Origin: Cichorium intybus | Taxonomy: Eukaryota > Streptophyta > Magnoliopsida > Asterales > Asteraceae | DNA: 64,000 bases | Reading direction: 5' to 3' | Assembly: GCA_023525715.1 (NCBI GenBank) | Contig: CM042012.1 | Span: 122,400,705 to 122,464,704, forward strand | Shown: in pieces, positions 23,781-35,300 of the stretch | Layout: each line of letters opens with the position of its first letter | Position numbering within the stretch: the stretch's first letter is position 1 | Notes under the pieces: generated by a model | Told to the model about the DNA's origin: nothing | Seen by the model: the letters and a program-made list of their open reading frames with translations, nothing else | The model's database searches: none | Program-made: the position numbers and the translations under genes

Positions 23781-25159
23781 ATTTAAATGTCGATTATGCA
23801 ATATTTGGGTGCATATATAGTGGAACCATGTAAATCATTTGTGTTTTGTTTTGTTTTGTTCAACATTGGTTTATTGGGTGGTTTCACTTTTATATTTACA
23901 CTTGGGAATATGTCTGAGTTTGAAAGTTCCTAGTATGCTATGGGGTTGCAGCTATGACTAATCTTTCATATCATAAAAAAACAATCTCTCATATCATCAC
24001 TCTAGTGAGGTGTTTTGCCATTGGTGGTGTAATACTTGTTCAACAATGACGATTATTGATAGTCTCGACTCTCGAGTTCACCTTCTATCTCGTTTCCATA
24101 TGTCAAGGGTAGAGCTGGCAATCGGTCTAGTTGGGTTGCGTTTAGGTTGACATGTTTAATTTATGTGTTGAGGGTCTTCAACCCAACCCACACTGTTAAA
24201 TCAAATCGGTTGAAAATTTTAACTCAATGTCAATACAAGAAAGTTGTTTAGTGAGAAAAAATATCGTCGCTAAATGTCCAAAGGACGGTGCTAAAAGACT
24301 ACTACAATGATGTCGATTGTCGGTAGAGAGATCATTGCTAAAAGTACCTATTGTGATGTCAAAGGAGTTGTCGATGTAGAATGTCGTCACAAAAAAACTG
24401 GTACAAAGTTGAATAATGTTTAAAATCTTTTAATTAGTAACTAATCTTCATCCAAATCTTCCTCATCGTTATCATACTCAGATTGTTGTTGTGGTGTTTC
24501 AAGATTTACATTAGTTGTATTATACACATTGTAGTCGAATTGAGACAATGACATTGATTCAAATGGAGGAAAGTTCATACTTGAGAGTGTTTCGATCTTT
24601 GGTTGGTACTGTTTGTTGGGGATAGAGAACTTCGACTAATGCATATAAACACAATTATATAGGAAATTAGAGATGCAAAGAACAAATAAGAACACAAGAA
24701 TTTAACGTCGTTCACTCAATCTGAGAAATTGAGGTACGTCCATGGAGAGATGTTTTATTAATAATCCATGTTGTACAGTTTTCTGCACACTATCAATGAT
24801 GGTTAAAATATGGAGGGAATCTAATTATAGAACGTGTTTGACCTGATTTCTTTTGGGGCTGGGGCTCATAGGCCTATGACATCACAGATATACGCTGGCC
24901 CATGAGGAAACTTGTTCTCTAAGTCGACAGGTCAAACTGAAGCTTAGATATTGAGGTTACGACTTTGATACTAAGGTAGCATTTGGTAAGTAATATTGGA
25001 TGAAACAGAGTAGAATAAACCACTTTAAAGTTGTGTTTGACGTTGATGGATTGGAACAATAATAATGCCAAATGGGACTAACTAACTAAATTTTAGTCAC
25101 ACCCAAAAAGATAGAACAAATCTGAACAGGAAGCTAAATAACAAAAAAGTCCTCTTACC
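23781..25159. other. DnaJ 3' flank and decayed transposon pieces
   Basis: To about 24000 this is probably the DnaJ 3'UTR and flank. At 24220-24420 repeated GTCGCTAAA/ATTGCTAAAA words (for example 'atatcgtcgctaaatgtcc') resemble subterminal repeats of CACTA-type elements. The minus-strand words at 24421-24500 would read ETPQQQSEYDNDEEDLDED, an acidic tail of an unknown, probably transposon, protein. At 24640-24780 'taacgtcgttcactcaatc' and 'ggtacgtccatggagag' look like a decayed copia LTR. 24980-25100 is unassigned. All of these are weak calls. Confidence 0.35.
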
Positions 25160-25352
25160 CGTGTCTCACATACAGTCCATCGCTATCCACACCCCACCCC
25201 ATCCCCACCCACCTCCACCCCACACCTACTCCTACACCCCACCCCTACACCCACCTCACCCCACCCTTACACCCACCTCACCCCACCCTTACCCCTACCC
25301 CTACACCCACTCCTAAACACTCCACCCCAGCCCACCTTCAACCCCACCCTAC
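25160..25352. repeat. C-rich low-complexity array (CCCCACCC/CCTACACC words)
   Basis: About 190 bp almost without G on this strand, built from words such as CCCCACCC, CCCCTACACC and CCCACCTCACC. The minus strand therefore has many GGGG/GGG runs separated by short loops. It abuts the start of the gypsy LTR at 25358. Confidence 0.85.
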
Positions 25353-25357
25353 ACACA

Positions 25358-26536
25358 TATAACACCAGGTTTCGGGAATCGCTGAGGAATGGAAAAGGGT
25401 GAATTTGTTGTCGAGGACAAGCGAAATGTTAGAATTAGACTAAGGCATCAGGGAGGTTACCGACGATACCGCTTGTAGGTAGCGATGCTATGTGAAAATG
25501 GTACATGATGATGTATATGTATTCAAGACATTAGCGACGCTATCCGGGGTAGATAGCGACACTATGTGTATTTAGCGACGCTAAGAGCAAGCATTAGCGA
25601 CGTTATTGTGGCTAGACAAATTTGGCCTTAAAGGTATTAAGTTGGTTATTTTGGTTAGGGGGAAGCCAATTGTTTGGTACCGGAGAGGGAGAAAACGAGA
25701 TCTGAAGTGCTGGAGCCTGGATTCAGAAGAAGAAAGCTTGGAATTGGAAGATTAAAACCTCTATTTCATTATCACACAAGTACGATTTGAATTGCTTAGA
25801 AAATATTGTTTGAAAGGTTAAGACTGATAAACTTGGATTCCTTAATTAAAGTATGATCTTTTGTAGTTTGTGATGATTAGCAAAAGTGTTGCATGTGTTA
25901 AATATTAGGTGGGGTATGAATTGGTAAACAAATTATGATCTAGGGTTAAATCTCAACCCTAGTTATGTTAGGGATGAATTATAAGGTTGTGGTACCTCTG
26001 GGGGCTGAAAGATGATGAACCCATTACTGAAAAAGGGTCTGAAGCACTTCAAAACAAGATTCTGGTGTTATGGTTTATGTTAACGATGCTTTGGAGGAAA
26101 CATAGCATCGTTGTGTTTGAAGTTCTTGGATAGTGACGCTATTTTTAAAATTAGTGGCTTCACTTGTTGCATGTATAATCATTTTGATCATTAAACAGTA
26201 GTTGGAGCTATGGGAATGTTGGTCATAGAATTGGTTGGGAAGAATCATATGACATGCTAATCGAGGTGAGTAACCTAGCCTTCCTTGAGTTGATTGATGT
26301 TGTGAATAGTAGTGTAAAACATTCTGTTGTGTTGTATAAACACTTTAACTATGCTTAAGTAGTTCATGATTTTATATGATGTAAATAATTGCCTAAGTGG
26401 CTTGATATTTGCCTATGTGTCTTGGTATGTGCATATGTGGCTTGACATTTGCCTATGTGGCTTTATATTTGCATATATGGCTGGATATTTGCCTATGTGG
26501 CTTGGTATTTCCCTATGTGGCTTGACATTTGCCTAT
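25358..26536 (+). repeat. 5' LTR of an old gypsy element, first part
   Basis: It begins TATAACACCAGGTTTCGGG, one base from the usual TGTAACACC start. It continues at 44716-45716 beyond the copia insertion, where it ends GGGCGTTACA just before a primer-binding site. The rejoined LTR would be about 2.2 kb. It carries several TTAGCGACGCTA-type words (25531-25610). From 26391 it holds a ~20-bp minisatellite 'ggcttgacatttgcctatgt' in which the copia element inserted. Confidence 0.72.
26391..26536. repeat. ~20-bp minisatellite in the gypsy LTR, left half
   Basis: About seven imperfect copies of GGCTTGACATTTGCCTATGT. The array resumes at 44711 (cctatatggcttgacatttacc) to about 44805, so the copia element split it. 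The copia target duplication CCTAT (26532-26536 and 44711-44715) is part of the repeat unit. Confidence 0.85.
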
Positions 26537-27312
26537 TGTTGGATTAGGTGTCTAAGCCATGACTAATAATTTGTATTTACCTAATTGATAGTAGCAAAGT
26601 CCATTTGGGTTGCCCTCATGGCTAGAGGTTTAGCAAAAAATCCAGGAGAGAGAAAGATTGATTTATTATATGATTAATAAATCAATAGAAATAAAATAAA
26701 TAGTTTATTAATATATTATGGTGATAATATATTAATTAGAAACTATATTAATTAATTAGAAATTAATCTGGAATCAATTGGAATTAATTTGGTGATTAAT
26801 TTGATTAATTAAAGGTGCAAGGGCTGAATTGTAATTATTCAATAGTTGAGTAAGTGATAATTATAGTAGTTTAAGTGGCCAACGAAATTATGGAGGGATT
26901 ATCCATAATTTCGATTATTATATGTTAGGATAAATAGATTTGAATTGATAGATAAAGGTTTATCTTATTTGAATTCAAAAAGGTTTATCTCTAAAAGTTT
27001 ATCTGGTGGCAACTTGGAAACTATAAATAGAGACCCCTAGGCACCATAAAAGCCACGACTTTTTCCACTCTTCCCTCTCTTTAGAACTTTCGAAAACCCT
27101 AGTTTTGGGTGTGACTTCATTTGAGGCAAGGCACTTGCGTTGCTTAGCTTGCAAGAAACAACTAAAAGGTTAGTTTTCTGATTTTATTCTTTAGTAATTT
27201 TTATTGTGGCCTTTTAGGAAATATTTATATGTTCAATAGTAGAAAACATAGATCCTCATAGGTTGCATGTGAACTTAGGGTTTTAGTTCATAGATTTGCA
27301 TAAAACCTTTCA
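26537..27312 (+). repeat. 5' LTR of the gag-only copia element
   Basis: 776 bp, TGTTGGATTAGG...CCTTTCA. It contains the promoter-like 'aactataaatagagacccc' near 27013 followed by the R/U5 region with 'aaaccctagttttggg'. It is very similar to 43945-44710, with scattered differences (for example an 8-bp gap near 44203), so the insertion is not very recent. Confidence 0.92.
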
Positions 27313-27313
27313 G

Positions 27314-27325
27314 TAGTATCAGAGC
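27314..27325 (+). promoter_or_regulatory. Primer-binding site, initiator tRNA-Met type
   Basis: TAGTATCAGAGC directly after the LTR, one mismatch from TGGTATCAGAGC, the standard complement of the 3' end of plant initiator tRNA-Met. Confidence 0.85.
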
Positions 27326-28652
27326 TTTTTGGTTGTTTTCTTGTTGAATTGCTATAATTAAAGCTTATAAACCCTAATTTAGCCTAATCGATTTTAGGGT
27401 TAGGGTTTTGGAAACCCTAGCCCCTCCCCTCTATGATTTTCGATTTTCTCCTTAGGGTTTTAGAAGGCTTTCTATTTTTGGTAACTTTAATTATTTAAAT
27501 GGATAACCTGAAACCCATTATTTGTTAATTTCGAAAATTAAGGGGTTTAAGATAGGTTTAAATTAATTTGATTAATTTGTGATACCTATCTAGTTTTAAT
27601 TAATTTAATTAATTGTTTAATTAAAAGATAACTAATGGTTTAATTTAATTTTAAATTTAAGAGTTTTAAATTTCGAAAAATTAAAAGATAAAACTAGGAA
27701 TATTTTAAAAGTCTAAAATATTTGGATTTAATTAATTTAATTAATTGTTTAATTAAAAGACGAATTAAATCTTTTAAAGGTTTAATTTAATTTTAAATTT
27801 AATAGTTTAAATTTCCAATAAATTAAAAGATAAACCAAGAATATTTTAAAAGGTTTAAAATACATCTTATATATATTATAATTAAAAGTTAATATTATAT
27901 GTATAAGATAATTGGTCAGTCAAATCAATAGTAGGCCTTATTCACGAAGCTGGTCTATAAGGAGGGTATAAGGAAACCGCCTATAAAATGGCGGTTGAAT
28001 GGGTGTCCACTCTCACCCACCACTCTCTTGACTAGTGGAGGGTCGTTAGCCGAACGGGTTTGATAGGACAACTTAATCTCATTAAAAGTATAATGTTATT
28101 AATGAAAGTACTAGAACATCTTTACAAAAATCCCAAATCTAGTTACTTTAGGAAAAATGTGAATAGATGCTAACCCATGAAATTGCACATTACACTTTAT
28201 GAAACATTAGTGGAGCGTGTGTGGTTTACCGGCACACTAATAAGGATTCATAAAGAGTGGTAATGGGTTTCTCATGATTTATCATTGTTGATGGAACGCA
28301 TGTGGTTAACCGGCACATCAATTAGAGATGATAAATGACATTGATGTTACCGAGCACATTTGCATGGTTATTCACATCCTGTTTGTGATCCTCGGCATCC
28401 CAGTCACAAACAGTGGAGAAAATCCGAGATTAAACATGCCATTGAACAGTTCAATGAATCTCAACAGATCTAGGAATTTCATAAGATGAAATTGATAAGT
28501 GTTTTATCTACCTTAATGACCATTATGTTGTGATTACGGCATCCCTCTTCACACCATAGTTGGGGTATTTTGGATCCTAGCCTTATTAAATAACATATTG
28601 GGTAATTATTTAAAAGGATCAATTAAACTAATAAATTATGTTTCTTTTATAG
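27326..28652 (+). other. 5' leader of the gag-only copia element
   Basis: AT-rich non-coding leader with repeated 'taattaatttaattaattg' words (27590-27830). Two copies of the motif GGAGCGTGTGTGG..ACCGGCAC lie at about 28212 and 28292. Splice-like sites are not obvious. It matches the leader of the nested element (38640-39900 read in reverse) in several blocks. Confidence 0.7.
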
Positions 28653-29486
28653 ATGTCAAGTGTCAATTCTCCTCCTTCTCCTCCTTCACCCACTTCTGAA
28701 AGCCTCAGAAAGCACCTGCCAAATATGGAAACGCTGACTGGCCTGAACTGTAAGGAATGGCTTCGCAGTTGGAGACTGGTTCTTGCTATTACTGGCAAGC
28801 TACAACTCATTAAGTATCTAATCCCGGTTCCACCAGAACAAGTCATCATAAAAAGTCTTAATGATGAGTATAACTTCTTAATTGATGAATCCGAAGAAAT
28901 TCGTGACCTCATGCTATTGACCATTGACCCCAAGTTCCACAGGGATTTTGAATCCCTGGGGCCATATGAGTTAATGCAATCGGATGAGGAAAAGTTCCAA
29001 AAACCAATTGAAGAGGAACGAGCTAGGATCTTCAAAATACTTGCAGAGTGCAAGCTACAAGAAGGAAGTAGCATCGATTTACATGTTATCCAGATTGAAG
29101 CATACATAGGCGAATTGTACCAACTTGGTTACTCCATGAGTCAGGAAATGAGTATTGACATCCTACTCGCTTCGCTGACTAGTAGGTACGATCTGTTCAT
29201 TCAGACGTATAGAAAGGAAGGCCAGAAAAAGACTTTTATGGAAATGCGTCTACTGTTGACTTTATACAAGTCTCTTTCGGACAGGCATAGTTCCAATGAT
29301 TCAGCTACTTCTGGATTGAGTCCAGTGAAGAGACACAGCAAGAAACGATCCAGATCGTCTGGACATGTCTCAAACTGGGAATCCATAGGATCGGATACAG
29401 TCATGGAAAGATTGGAAGACGCTCCAAGGTCAAAATCTTTTGAAAGCTCAGGTACATCTAAAAGCCTCAAAACTCCTGATCCATAA
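28653..29486 (+). CDS. Copia gag-like capsid protein, 277 aa, without zinc knuckle
   Basis: Intact frame. The start context MSSVNSPPSPPSPTSESLRK is followed by LTGLNCKEWLRSWRLVLAIT, comparable to the WIRNIKMAL motif of copia gag proteins (UBN2-type domain, residues ~25-215). DLHVIQIEAYIGELYQLGY and EMSIDILLASLTSRYDLFI match the capsid C-terminal half. The C-terminus has a basic patch KRHSKKRSRSSGH (residues ~227-239) in place of the CCHC zinc knuckle, and the frame ends without a protease. Its role would be to form or join virus-like particles. A complete frame in a non-autonomous element suggests selection or youth; I cannot test which. Confidence 0.85.
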   Translation: MSSVNSPPSPPSPTSESLRKHLPNMETLTGLNCKEWLRSWRLVLAITGKLQLIKYLIPVPPEQVIIKSLNDEYNFLIDESEEIRDLMLLTIDPKFHRDFESLGPYELMQSDEEKFQKPIEEERARIFKILAECKLQEGSSIDLHVIQIEAYIGELYQLGYSMSQEMSIDILLASLTSRYDLFIQTYRKEGQKKTFMEMRLLLTLYKSLSDRHSSNDSATSGLSPVKRHSKKRSRSSGHVSNWESIGSDTVMERLEDAPRSKSFESSGTSKSLKTPDP

Positions 29487-30148
29487 TTCCTTGATGCATG
29501 ATGTGATAGTCACATTTTGGTTTGTATGCAGGAAATCAGTAAGGTACGGGACTTTGGCGTATAGGAGCACATTTGGATTGGATCTCCAGCTCATGCAGTT
29601 TTAAAGTTTAGTTAGATATTACAATCTTGTTATTAGCTTATTAGATGCAAGCGACATTATTTGTCATATAGTACATTGTTCAAGGATGTTTTCGGTTTTA
29701 TAAAATGTTAATTTTCTTTTAAAACATGTTTATTTAATTTATCCTTGAAATGTTGTATGAGTGTGTTAATTGCATAAATGGTAATGACTTGAATGATGAT
29801 GCATCCAAAGTGTTTGGATTCATGAATTGTGTTTTCTATGATTGTTAAAAGAAATTTTATAAGGACCAATTCAACCAAAGGTGCAGTTGGACAGGACTTT
29901 GAAATCATTTGACTTAGAGTCACATGATGCATTGAGTTATTAATAAAAACATGTGAGGCAAGAAATGAATCACCCAAAGATCCAGTTGGACAGGATTTTG
30001 GAATCATTTGACTTAGAGTCACATGATGATTAAGTTCTTCATAAAGCACATGTGGCAAGAAATGAATCACCCAAAGATCCAGAGGATAGGATTTTGGAAT
30101 CAGTTGACTTATAGTCAAGTGATGATTGCAAGTCTTGAACAAAATTAA
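29487..30148 (+). other. Non-coding region after gag, with a ~95-bp tandem repeat
   Basis: Three imperfect copies between about 29876 and 30135 share 'cccaaagatccag', 'aggattttggaatca', 'tttgacttagagtcac' and 'atgtggcaagaaatgaatc'. No pol remnant is seen. The last 5 bp (30144-30148, ATTAA) are the target duplication of the nested element. Confidence 0.8.
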
Positions 30149-30920
30149 TGAAGGGTTTCTATGCAATCAATGAACACAAAATATTCCTAAGGTTCACATG
30201 CAACCCTAATAAGATCTATGTTTTCTTCTATGAAGATTAGAACTAAAAACCTAAAGGATACAATTCAATTCTAAAGAAGAATTAGGAAAACCAACCTTTG
30301 ATCTTATGATCCTTCAAGCAAGCAGCAAAAGAATACTGCCTCAAATGCAAGTCACACCCAAGTGATGGAAGAACCAGTCCAGCCGAGTAATTCTAGAGAG
30401 ATGGAGGCGTGGGATTTAGGGCACCCAGGGGGTTCCTTATATAGCCTCCTAGGGTTACACCTGAAACCCTAGAAAGCCTCCAAGTGGACAAGGCTTTTGG
30501 ACACTTGGACCAGACTCCCCAAAACCCTAATAGGGTTTCGCCAAAACCCTGGAGGCTCCTCCAGGGTGGCGCCAACTTTGCCCCAGGTTTTTACCTGGCC
30601 AGTTATTCAACTATTGAATAAATGCCAAACCAGTCCCTGCACCTTTTAATTAATTAATTTAATCACTGAATTAAATCCAATTAATTCTAGATTAAATCTT
30701 AATTAATTATCATAGTTTCTAATTAATATATTAACACTTAAATATATTAATAAACCATATATATATTTTCTATTGATTTATTATATAATTAATAAATCAA
30801 CTATTCTCTCTACTGAACTATATATCTATCCTCCATCTATGAGGGCAACCCAAATGGACTTTGCTTTTATTCATAAGATAAATATAATTATAAGTCATGG
30901 CTTAGACACCTAATCCAACA
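30149..30920 (-). repeat. 3' LTR of the nested copia element
   Basis: 772 bp; on the minus strand TGTTGGATTAGG...CCTTCA. It is very close to 39915-40688 (774 bp), with a handful of substitutions, for example ATTTGCCC/TAGGTTGCC and 'gatataattata'/'tacaattata'. Minus-strand 'ctatataaggaacc' near 30440 is a likely TATA region. Confidence 0.92.
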
Positions 30921-31729
30921 GTCTCCCACTTGGATAAGTCTATGACTTTAATTGTCTGAACTCTGACCCAGTCAGTTCTGTCCAAAGATAAGTGATCTGA
31001 TGATCCTTCGTCCAACAGGATATTTTCAGACTCAAGACATGGACAAACATCAATCTTGGTCTGATACTCTGTTTCTCGATTTCTGATTTGCATATGACTT
31101 TAGAGACTACTAATTGAACACATCAATTAGTCCTGGTTGGCCAACACTTTCAGTCAACTTCAAAATCATCGAGAGGCCTACAGATATCTGTTTCCCATCG
31201 GGTCAGGGGACGGATAAGTTTCGACTTATATGTCCATATCTTTTGCGGGTCCGAATACATACAACAATGCGTTTTATAACACCGAGTTACTGGCGCGTTT
31301 TTCGCATTGTCAATAAGCACTTGTATCGCAAATAACAGATCATATCTCTCCACTTAAAGATCACCGGATATTATCGTCTTAACATTGCTCGTGATATAAT
31401 CCATGAAGCAATCTGTTAAGCGCGGGTTCATCCAATACTCAAATCTCTATTTTCTAAGTACTCATGAACGTTGCAGCAGTCTTACTGCAATGTCTAACTC
31501 ATTAGACAGTCTGCAACCAATTCATGACAGTCTTAGTTCATACTTACTTCCTAACAGTATGATCGACTGTGGAGTTTTAAATAATCTAATTATTAAGGAA
31601 GTTAAACATGCAAATATAGAAACACAGAAATAAACAATTGACAAAGGCAGTAACAATACTCATTTATAAATCTCAATTATAAAATCACCGAGTCAATTAC
31701 ATTTATACTGTTACAAGTTTCTAATCTAT
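30921..31729 (-). other. Polypurine tract and 3' non-coding region of the nested copia element
   Basis: The polypurine tract CCAAGTGGGAGAC (minus strand, 30921-30933) abuts the LTR. The ~800 bp between pol and the tract matches 43200-43944 of the host element and 1560-2311 of copy A ('gggaaacagatatctgtagg', 'cctctcgatgattttg'). The frames on the plus strand here (31114-31633) are shadows. Confidence 0.75.
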
Positions 31730-34700
31730 CTAATTGCTAAAACTAATATCATCCTTCAATCTAATGCTCCGAGCATACTGATTGTGCTTGATCCTATTCA
31801 GAGCCTTAGTCAAAGGATCTATAGGATTGTCTTCTGATGATACTCGCTTAACCAGTAAGTGCCCTTCTTCTACTTGATGTCGAATGTAGTGGTACTTTCT
31901 TTCGATATGCCTGGACTTTCCATGGTCTCGCGGTTCCTTTGTTAAGGCAACCGCTCATTCATTATCGCAGAAAAGTTCCACCGGGTCCTGAATGCTCGGG
32001 ACAACTCCAAGGTCCCCGATGAAGTTCTTCAGCCAAGCCGCTTCCTTAGACGCTTCACTTGTTGCGATGTACTCTGATTCGCACGTTGAATCAGCCACCG
32101 TTTCCTGCTTGGAACTTTTCCAAGTGACCGCTCCACCGTTCAAAAGAAATACCCAGCCCGACTGGGACCATCCACTGTCCCTATCTATCTGGAAGCTGGA
32201 ATCTGTATATCCACTCACTTTTAACTCATCAATGCCACCAAGGACTAATACCATATTCTTTGTCCTTCGCAGATACTTGAGTATGTTCTTGACTGCAATC
32301 CAATGTGCTTTTCCAGGATTACCCTGGAACCGACTAACCATGCTCAGTGCATAGGATACATCGGGACGAGTACATGTCATAGCGTACATGATTGACCCTA
32401 CTGCCGAAGCATAAGGCACCCGACTCATTTCAGCTATTTCCTCATCGGTACTCGGACTTTGAGTCTTACTCAATTTAGTATTACTTTGGATTGGTAACTC
32501 TCCCTTTTTGGAATTTTCCATGTTAAATCTCTTTAACACCTTTTCTAAATATGTACACTGGCTTAAACCTATCAATTTTCTCTTTCTATCTCTAAGTATT
32601 CTTATCCCGAGAATATAAGCCGCTTCCCCTAGGTCTTTCATGGCGAAACACTTCCCGAGCCAAGCCTTAACATTTTGCAAGGTCGGAATGTCGTTTCCCA
32701 TGAGCAGTATGTCATCAACATACAGCACCAGGAAAGTGACTATACTCCCACTAGCCTTGACATATACACAGGACTCATCTTCACTCCTAGAGAAACCAAA
32801 CTCTTTGACTTTCTCATGGAAGCAAAGATTCCAGCTGCGAGATGCTTGCTTCAACCCGTAGATTGATCTTTCAATCTTACATACTTTATCAGGGTGCTTT
32901 GTGTCTACAAAACCTTCTGGCTGACTCATGTAAACATCTTCAGTCAGTTTCCCGTTAAGGAAAGCGGTTTTGACATCCATCTGCCAGATTTCATAATCAT
33001 GAAATGAAGCTATGGCAAGCATTATCCTGATTGACTTAATCTTGGCTACTGGTGAGAAGGTTTCATCATAGTCAACCCCCGGGGTTTGAGTGAATCCCTT
33101 CGCAACCAGCCGAGCTTTATAAGTATGCACTTTTCCATCCATGTCGGTCTTCTTTTTGAAGATCCACTTGCATCCGACTGTCTTTCGACCCGGTACATTG
33201 TCAACCAAGTTCCAAACTTGATTGTCATACATGGACTTTATCTCGCTGTCCATTGCCTCTTTCCATTTTGCAGACTCGGGGCCTGCCACTGCTTCACGGT
33301 AGTTAGCCGGCTCATCCAAATTAGTCAATGTACGATCACTGACTAACGTGTCTCCGTCTGAAGTAATATGGAAACCATAGAACTCGGGCGGCATGCTAAC
33401 TCTACCTGAACGCCTAAGGGGCAACAAAATGTCGGTGGGTCCAACATGAACTTCTACCTCATGTTGGTTGCTAGTTTCTTCCAAGGTTGTTTCATCGGGC
33501 GTCTCCTGAATTTCTTCGAGATCGATCGTACTCCCACTGTCCTCTTTGGATATGAGTTCTCTCTCTCGAAAGAACCCCCGTCTTGCTACAAAGACCACGT
33601 CCTCGCTCGGTCTGTAGAACAAGTATCCAAAAGACTGTTTCGGGTATCCGATGAAGTAACACCTCTCAATTCTTTCTGCAAGCTTATCTGAAGTATCTCG
33701 TCTCACGAATGCTTCACAGCCCCAGACTTTGATGTGTGCCAACGAGGGAACTTTCCCCGTCCACATCTCGTGCGGTGTTTTCGCAACCTTCTTGGTTGGG
33801 ACAAGATTTAGGATATGGGCGGCAGTCTCTAAGGCATACCCCCAGAAATGGATTGGAAGTGAGGCTCGACTCATCATGGAACGAACCATGTCCAACAAGG
33901 TTCGGTTTCGCCTCTCAGCAACACCATTCAGCTGAGGTGTTCTTGGAGGCGACAACTGTGAAACAATTCCACATTCCTTGAGGTAATCGAGAAACTCGAT
34001 ACTAAGATACTCACCGCCTCTGTCGGATCTAAGCATCTTTATCTTTCTGCCTAATTGATTTTCCACTTCATTCTTAAACTCTTTGAACTTTTCAAAGGTA
34101 TCCGACTTATTCTTGATTAAGTAGACATACCCATATCTACTAAAATTGTCGGTAAAGGTCACATAGAACCGCGTGCCATCTTTAGTGGTTGTTCTGAAGG
34201 GACCACACACATCTGTGTGTATGATATCCAACAGACCTTCACCTCTTTCAAAGGAACCTTTGAATAGTGATTTTGTCATCTTGCCAAGTAAGCAAGATTC
34301 GCATACATCATCCGACCCGAGGTCGAATGATTCCAACACTCCATCCTTTTGGAGTTGGGCGATGCGTTTCTTGTTTATATGGCCAAGGCGACAATGCCAC
34401 AGACATGCCTTTTCTATACCGCTTGAAGCATCAATAGCTAATACATTTTTACCATAATTATCAACACAAATAATAGATTCATACACTCCATCACAAGGCA
34501 TAGCATTAAATATGAAAACATTATTTTTGAAAACTGAAATTGAACCAATCAATTTATTAAACTCGTAATAAAAGCCTTGTTTAAACAATGCATGAAATGA
34601 AATTATGTTCTTTGCCATATCAGGCGCATAGCAACAATTATGTAAATCTAATCTAACTCCACTACTCAGCATCAGTCCATAAACACCGATCTTGGTAACA

Positions 34701-35300
34701 GGTGACGTTCGCCTATTCCCCATGACCAGGTTCAGTTTGCCATGCTCTAGCTCCCTACTTTCCTCTAGGCCCTGCAAATCAGAACAGATATGAAAACCAC
34801 ATCCTGTATCAAGGACCCATGAACGGGAAAAAGATGAGTTATTAGATATAGAATACGTACCTGCCTGTGACGGTTTCACTTTACCGTCCTTGACGTCCTG
34901 CAGATACGTTGGGCAGCTCCTCTTCCAATGACCCTTCTGCTTGCAGTAAAAGCAGTAGGCCTCTTTGGGGTTCCGAACATGTGGAATTCCGAAAGACTTA
35001 CCTTTCGGGGCACCGCTAGATGACCCGAAATGAGTGTCTTCCCTCCAGTTCTGTTTAGGAGGGCCTTTCCGTTTCTTTCCCTTTCCGGAGCCAATAGCCA
35101 GGATAGGCGGGTTGACAGGGAGCACAGCCTTTCCCTTCATCCCGTCCTCAGCCGTACGAAGCATGCGGTGTAACTCAGCTAGATTTTCCTGGTTGTTGTT
35201 CAAATGATACGCCAGTGTGAACTGGTCAAAAGAACTGGGCAAGGAGTTTAGCACTATGTCAACTGCTAAATCCTCATGGACATGCATTTCCAGCTTTCTA
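31730..35300 (-). pseudogene. Copia pol polyprotein (C-terminal gag to RNase H), one premature stop
   Basis: Open from the solo-LTR junction at 35300 down to a TGA at 31955, then open again in the same frame for 75 codons to about 31730, so one substitution (GGA to TGA type) ends it early. In order, numbered in the 1117-aa open part: gag C-terminal part (1-60); zinc knuckle CFYCKQKGHWKRSC (119-132); protease VLDTGCG (near 168); integrase with HCRLGH, CESCLLGK, and the catalytic DVCGPF, FTDNFSRYGY, LRSDRGGEYL; reverse transcriptase with DVKTAFLNG and LYVDDILLMGN; RNase H with GYTDSSFQ and CESEYIA. The integrase-before-RT order is diagnostic of copia. The early stop would remove the last RNase H segment. 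Confidence 0.93.

Noticed and set aside
31992..34457. Several plus-strand frames of 60-120 aa
   Set aside because: They are shadows of the copia pol frame on the minus strand.
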